A stretch of 10,470 nt of DNA from Planctomycetota bacterium. GTDB lineage: Bacteria > Planctomycetota > Phycisphaerae > UBA1845. This document shows positions 7,457 to 10,470 of the stretch, piece after piece. The translations under genes were made by a program, and so were the position numbers. Within the stretch, counting starts at the first letter, position 1. The number at the start of each line of letters is the position of its first letter. Location: positions 1-10,470 of the forward strand of contig JADFIX010000056.1 in NCBI GenBank assembly GCA_022566435.1. The letters run 5' to 3'. The notes beneath the pieces are model-generated. The model did no database searches and had not been told where the DNA came from. It saw only the letters and a program-made list of their open reading frames with translations.

Positions 7457-7690
7457 AGGCGTGGATTCGTCGTAGCGCGGGATCTAGAACGGACCCGCGC
7501 TGCGCGAATTCGCGCCGTTAGGCCGAGCCTGCGCGCGATTGGTCGTTAGTTATCAGTCATCAATTGTCAGTCATAGTGTCGGCCACCGTTGCGCCGATGA
7601 TTGTTTGCTCGCCTGTGCTCTTGTCGATCAATCTCGCGCAACCGAAATTCGGTATCTACAACACGAATAGGCGGCGAAAACAGATTTCTA
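7457..7690. other. spacer with short direct repeat
   Basis: I see no gene here. TTATCAGTCAT (7550-7560) and TTGTCAGTCAT (7564-7574) form a short direct repeat with a 14-nt period, a kind of word often seen in multiple copies between genes of environmental bacteria. A 66-codon frame starting at 7564 has no ribosome binding site and an uncharacteristic translation. Confidence 0.4.
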
Positions 7691-7719
7691 TTGAATCGCC
7701 GTCGCGGATTCGCTACACT
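7691..7719 (+). promoter_or_regulatory. candidate sigma-70 promoter P1
   Basis: TTGAAT (7691-7696) and TACACT (7714-7719) are separated by 17 nt, each a 4-of-6 match to consensus. A transcript would start near 7726 and pass a 17-codon ORF (GTG 7761 to TAG 7814, VSHAEKRLISVAVLAAR) before reaching the membrane protein gene at 7967. That ORF could be the remnant of a signal-peptide-bearing gene. Confidence 0.35.
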
Positions 7720-7845
7720 GAACGCTCACTTTTCCGGTCGCGAGTTGGAACAATCCGAAGGTGAGTCATGCTGAGAAGCGTTTGATTTCGGTTGCCGTGT
7801 TGGCGGCAAGATAGGCACGAATCAGCGCAAGAAGAGCGTTTTCGC

Positions 7846-7874
7846 TTGAGTCGAGTGGGTCGTTTTGGTATGAT
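7846..7874 (+). promoter_or_regulatory. candidate sigma-70 promoter P2 for the DUF2892 gene
   Basis: TTGAGT (7846-7851) and TATGAT (7869-7874) are separated by exactly 17 nt. The -10 is a 5-of-6 match. The predicted start near 7881 gives a leader of about 85 nt before ATG 7967. This is the best promoter in the window. Confidence 0.55.
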
Positions 7875-7966
7875 CGCGGCTTAAGATCATCTGACAAATG
7901 CGAAATCCCGGTGGAAGGAATTCCTGGCGGGCCTGTAGTCGTGTTCTACGGTTGGAGTTGGATGCC

Positions 7967-8167
7967 ATGAAGATTAGACGGAATCTGGGCAAGACCGCGC
8001 GGATCATCTACATTTCAATCGGCGTGGTGCTGGTAGCTGGTTCGTTTGTGATGGCGTTCGAAGGTTGGGAGCGATTTATTCTGCCTGTTGTAGGTGGCGG
8101 CTCGATCGTAACCGGCGCCTGCGGTTGGTGAGCCACCTGTGCTGTGCTCGGTCTGGGCACAAAGTAA
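7967..8167 (+). CDS. DUF2892/YgaP-type small membrane protein, candidate selenoprotein (in-frame TGA at codon 55)
   Basis: Read conventionally, it is 54 aa and stops at TGA 8129-8131. The sequence RRNLGKTARIIYISIGVVLV...VVGGGSIVTGACGW matches the DUF2892 (YgaP_TM, PF11127) pattern: RNVG..DRIIRI, two membrane segments (about 12-31 and 37-50), then TG.xGW. The family continues GWCPLYxLLGxxT. Here the codon after GW is TGA, at the place of the conserved Cys. The frame then reads ATCAVLGLGTK and ends in TAATAG (8165-8170). The continuation lines up without gaps with the family's C-terminus and gives 66 aa, the usual family size. I therefore mark the CDS to 8167 with Sec at position 55 as a hypothesis. 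A recent nonsense mutation (TGC to TGA) is the alternative. GGAG (7954-7957) lies 9 nt before ATG 7967. The frame is open from 7898, but that start has no ribosome binding site. Confidence 0.55.
8132..8164 (+). promoter_or_regulatory. SECIS-like hairpin just after the in-frame TGA
   Basis: Bases 8143-8149 (TGTGCTC) pair with 8155-8161 (GGGCACA): seven pairs, one of them a T-G wobble. They close a 5-nt apical loop GGTCT (8150-8154). The loop begins 18 nt after the TGA. In E. coli fdhF, as I recall it, the SECIS also has 18 nt between UGA and a GGUCU apical motif, with G and U in the loop contacting SelB. TGTGC (8138-8142) can also pair with GCACA (8157-8161), so an alternative fold exists. Confidence 0.45.
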
Positions 8168-8372
8168 TAGCCTTCCGACGCATACACCCGATTGCTGTTG
8201 CGGTGGAAGCGGCGGCTCACACTGTGGGCTGTTGCCGTATGGTGAGGTTTTCTTTAGCGAAGACAGCGGCGATCAACTTATACATGCGAGCCGCTACCAG
8301 GACGTAATTCGGTTTCGACCGCTCGATCAAGCTGGAGTTTCACGGTTTCGGCGGAGTAGCAAGGCGGACTGC
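8168..8372. other. spacer before the small frameshifted gene
   Basis: I see no supported gene here. A GTG-started frame (8139-8522) spans it with a Cys/Gly-rich stretch (CCCGGSGGSHCG), but it lacks a ribosome binding site and overlaps the small membrane gene's extension. Confidence 0.35.
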
Positions 8373-8595
8373 ATGGAGATAACAAGCACACAAGAACTAC
8401 TCCGCGACCTTGAACGACAGCCGGAGCGCGTCCAGCTACACAAGGCCGCGCTTGAGGAGACGATCGCCTGGTGCATGGGACGAAATCCATCGGCTGGCGC
8501 AGGACGGCGAGAATCAGCGTAAGATGCAGCTTGTCGCTATCGAGTATCGGGCGCGATTGCTCCACGAACGCTGGACGAAGCGGAATCTGAATTGA
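8373..8595 (+). pseudogene. small hypothetical gene interrupted by a frameshift
   Basis: From ATG 8373 one frame reads MEITSTQELLRDLERQPERV, then QLHKAALEETIAW, and then degrades. From about 8463 the +1 frame reads AWDEIHRLAQDGENQRKMQL, then VAIEYRARLLHERWTKRNLN, to TGA 8593-8595. Both halves are helical, charged and protein-like, and they join into a protein of about 73 aa if one base is skipped near TGGTGCATGG (8470-8479). The total of 223 nt is one over a multiple of three. This may be a pseudogene, a sequencing or assembly error, or a programmed shift. I do not recognise the family. The weak upstream Shine-Dalgarno argues for caution. Confidence 0.4.
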
Positions 8596-8597
8596 GG

Positions 8598-8690
8598 ATG
8601 GTGGAGGCAATTGAGCGAATTAGCGAGCCATGCATCCATTGTTTGGGATCATGCGGACAAGCCCTTTCCAACCGGAACGAATCCGAGTAG
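8598..8690 (+). CDS. short Cys-containing ORF
   Basis: Thirty codons from ATG 8598 to TAG 8688-8690 begin MVEAIERISEPCIHCLGSCG, with Cys residues at 12, 15 and 19 (C-x2-C-x3-C). It starts 2 nt after the TGA of the preceding frameshifted ORF, which suggests coupled translation. There is no separate ribosome binding site beyond GAGG, which is too close to the start. No family is recognised, and it may be a chance ORF. Confidence 0.25.
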   Translation: MVEAIERISEPCIHCLGSCGQALSNRNESE

Positions 8691-8718
8691 TCCGACTGCG
8701 AGCAACGGAGCGTGAACG

Positions 8719-9462
8719 ATGAACACGGCAAGCGAAGACTGCTCAAGCGGCTGCGACGACGACGTGAGGCAAGACTACTACGTGTACGTCCACAAAGATA
8801 AGGCTACGGGTGTGCCATTCTACGTTGGGAAGGGAGTTGCGAATCGAGCATATCGGCGCGAAGGCAGAAACCAGCTGTGGAAGCAAAGGGTTGAGAACCT
8901 CGCCAACGGCTATGAGGTCGAGATTGCAGAGGATAATCTGACGGAAGATGAGGCCCGCGACTTAGAAATAGACTTGATACTCAAGCACAAGAGGATGGAC
9001 GAGGGAGGAACCCTTGTGAACAAGTCTCCCGGGGATGGCGTAGCTTTCGTAATCGGCTTCCCCATTTTGGGCGGGGACGGCGAATACAAGAACGCATCAT
9101 ACCGTGTAGTCACGAAAGAACAGAAGCACGAGTTTGCCCAGGGCATCCTAGCACGCATGCGCGGCTTCGCGGATTCCTGCGGTAGAGTTGTGGATGATAC
9201 GAAGGATGAGTTGGCAGAATTGGAAGAGGTCCTGGTTGAAACGATTGCGGAAGTACAAGAATTGGCAGAGAAAGTCCGGAAGCGGCGGGCAACCTACAAG
9301 AAATTCTGCTGGGTACTCGAACAGACACTCGAAGCGCTTGAATACGAACTCGAATTTCCATCCGCCGAAGACGAAGACGGCGAGGTTCTAAAAACTAGCT
9401 GGAGCCGTCAACGTCTACCTACAGGGCCGCGTGGCATTCGTCAGGGGCGACCAGCCGGATAA
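8719..9462 (+). CDS. GIY-YIG endonuclease-like protein with coiled-coil C-terminus
   Basis: A 247-aa protein. Residues 20-110 look like a GIY-YIG nuclease of the LEM3-like group: YYVYVH (20-25) in place of GIY, PFYVGKG (33-39) in place of YIG, Arg 43 in NRA, the EARDLEIDLI helix (78-87) with the likely catalytic Glu 83, and GTLVNKSPGDG (97-107) as the conserved Asn/Gly turn. Residues 160-212 form a heptad-like, Glu/Lys-rich coiled coil (ELAELEEVLVETIAEVQELA). The last 30 residues are low-complexity and basic (RQRLPTGPRGIRQGRPAG). Start ATG 8719 has GGAG (8707-8710) 8 nt upstream. Such domains occur in homing, restriction and repair nucleases. Nothing here shows which, and the neighbours are unrecognised small ORFs. 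Confidence 0.75.
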   Translation: MNTASEDCSSGCDDDVRQDYYVYVHKDKATGVPFYVGKGVANRAYRREGRNQLWKQRVENLANGYEVEIAEDNLTEDEARDLEIDLILKHKRMDEGGTLVNKSPGDGVAFVIGFPILGGDGEYKNASYRVVTKEQKHEFAQGILARMRGFADSCGRVVDDTKDELAELEEVLVETIAEVQELAEKVRKRRATYKKFCWVLEQTLEALEYELEFPSAEDEDGEVLKTSWSRQRLPTGPRGIRQGRPAG

Positions 9463-9541
9463 CGGCAAAGGGTGATGGAAAGCGTTTCAAGTGCAATTCT
9501 GAAGACCATCGGTCCCACAGAGCGCGACAAAGGAGTAGGTA

Positions 9542-9672
9542 ATGACCGACGAAATCGTGGTGCCGGAATGATCGAGACTGAGCTTGCTGCGGATATGCGC
9601 AAGAACGGGATTGCCTTCACAAGCAAGGCTCGCCCCGAACCAGAGAATGCAAAAGCGAGCCGGACCGCTTAA
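9542..9672 (+). CDS. pair of short ORFs overlapping by ATGA (frameshifted or coupled)
   Basis: A strong AAAGGAG (9529-9535) sits 6 nt before ATG 9542, which opens a 9-codon ORF (MTDEIVVPE) ending in TGA 9569-9571. The same ATGA provides ATG 9568, which opens a 34-codon ORF (MIETELAADMRKNGIAFTSK onward) to TAA 9670-9672. The second part is acidic and protein-like. The whole could be one small protein broken by a frameshift, a leader peptide with coupled translation, or chance. The Shine-Dalgarno is the best evidence of translation. No family is recognised. Confidence 0.35.
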
Positions 9673-10129
9673 CGCGACCCGACCCGCACGGAGGGGAAAA
9701 TCCGAGAGAAACACTCCACGTTGCCAAGTTGCTGAGGCCCCGGCGGACCGCGTGTGCCGGGACCCCGCAATCCTAACGAGAATTCGGGCCGGGAGGCGCG
9801 CGCTTTCTCAAGAGAAATGTTGCCTGTAGGTGTGCAATCGCACAACCGCAGTCGCCCACAATTCACAGTCTGAACACAGATTGGGGAAAGAGGGACGATG
9901 GAGACGTCCGCCCGAGAGCAGTTGAAGATGACAGGATCATAGCGACCAGCCAGAACTACGATGGCATCGCACCATCCCCCTGGTGACGATGGCGAGTGAT
10001 TGCCGCCGAATGATGGACCGCGTCGCCCGACTAACGAACGACGCGACCCGACCCGACCTTGGGGGGCATCAAGGGAGGCACAAAGAGAACTTGACAGGCG
10101 ATCGGCAAGTTAGCAACGGGAGAGCGATC
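9673..10129. other. gene-free spacer with repeats and hairpins
   Basis: CGCGACCCGACCCG occurs at 9673-9686 and again at 10042-10055, both followed by a G-run (GAGGGG, GGGGGG). A perfect 6-bp hairpin TTTCTC-AA-GAGAAA lies at 9804-9817, and TGTGC-AATC-GCACA at about 9831-9844. I see no gene, tRNA or clear promoter. TTGACA at 10091-10096 has no -10 partner at 16-18 nt. Confidence 0.45.
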
Positions 10130-10470
10130 ATGATACGGTTTGTGATTCCGATTGGCGTGGTTGGCGTTGCCGCGGCCCTATTTTCCGATGGCGTCACCTT
10201 GCAGGCTGTGCGTGGTCACGAGGGTCAACGGTGGACGTGTACGGGCACCTGGTCCCCGCTGCAGAACTGCGCCACGGTCAGCCCGCAACGCGAGAATCGC
10301 CCAAGCCGTTTACGCCACGCGGCGTGTTTCTCGGAATCTGAACGACGAGCCATGGTGAACCTCCTGACTATGAGAACATCACTGAATCAACATGCACGCC
10401 AGGATACCGGCTGTGTCAAGAATGGTTCTGGTGGGCGCTTACGTCTTACGAGCAGAACCAGGCTGGCGAC
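10130..10470 (+). CDS. partial ORF with signal-peptide-like start (runs off window)
   Basis: ATG 10130 has GGGAG (10118-10122) 7 nt upstream. It opens MIRFVIPIGVVGVAAALFSD, which resembles a signal peptide or membrane anchor. The frame stays open for 113 codons to the window end. The middle part (from about codon 50) is Arg/Cys-rich and not convincing. From 10342 a different frame reads PPDYENITESTCTPGYRL, then CQEWFWWALTSYEQNQ, which looks more like real protein. So the gene may be frameshifted within 10230-10340, or the true product may change frame. No family is recognised. Confidence 0.4.
   Translation, partial: MIRFVIPIGVVGVAAALFSDGVTLQAVRGHEGQRWTCTGTWSPLQNCATVSPQRENRPSRLRHAACFSESERRAMVNLLTMRTSLNQHARQDTGCVKNGSGGRLRLTSRTRLA

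Noticed and set aside
8139..8522. 127-codon frame with a GTG start
   Set aside because: It starts inside the small membrane gene's extension without a ribosome binding site. Only its last part (from ATG 8373) looks like protein, and that is reported separately.
9584..9829. 81-codon frame across the spacer
   Set aside because: Basic, Arg/Pro-rich translation with no start signal; it crosses repeats and hairpins.
10091..10119. TTGACA as a promoter before the right-edge ORF
   Set aside because: No acceptable -10 hexamer lies 16-18 nt downstream.

Overview
The window looks like a chromosomal segment of a planctomycete (Planctomycetota, probably Phycisphaerae-like). This is inferred from protein style, not from a marker gene. 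Three features point that way: secreted proteins with dockerin-like DxDxDG loops and an IPTL-CTERM-type tail, a very large extracellular protein with a RYLSF / WGDVVG / PNGVINF module that I associate with planctomycete surface proteins, and GC-rich DNA with palindromic intergenic repeats.

Layout. 1-298 holds a cluster of palindromic repeats. 299-706 is a DUF2007-type protein with two zinc-ribbon Cys pairs. 707-1516 has no convincing gene, only hairpins and a 9-bp-periodic repeat. 1517-4600 is a tandem duplication (period about 1.59 kb) of a divergent gene pair: a minus-strand secreted LamG-like/dockerin-like/IPTL-CTERM protein and a plus-strand secreted protein. The minus gene is intact in both copies (323 and 322 aa, about 76% identical by hand count). 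The plus gene is intact only in the second copy (4147-7419, 1090 aa). In the first copy (2554-3102) it is cut off after about 150 codons, next to a long hairpin element. A perfect 9-bp hairpin follows the large gene at 7432-7456.

7420-8718 is a low-density region of small genes. Its most interesting member is a 54-codon DUF2892/YgaP-type membrane protein (7967-8131). Its TGA stop lies exactly where the family has its conserved Cys (GWC). Eleven further in-frame codons restore the family's C-terminus and end in TAATAG. A hairpin with a GGTCT apical loop starts 18 nt after the TGA, the same spacing and loop as the E. coli fdhF SECIS as I remember it. I propose it as a candidate selenoprotein, with a simple nonsense mutation as the main alternative. 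A TTGAGT-17-TATGAT promoter lies upstream.

8373-8690 holds a frameshifted small gene and a 30-codon Cys-containing ORF. 8719-9462 encodes a GIY-YIG endonuclease-like protein with a coiled-coil C-terminal half. 9463-10129 holds small overlapping ORFs and repeats. From 10130 an ORF with a signal-peptide-like start runs off the window.

The duplicated cluster appears to make secreted or cell-surface proteins: the smaller ones carry a sorting tail and calcium-loop modules, and the large one carries dockerin-like, possible cohesin-like and Cys-rich modules. They may assemble together outside the cell, but that is inference. The right-hand third looks like accessory DNA with eroded small genes.
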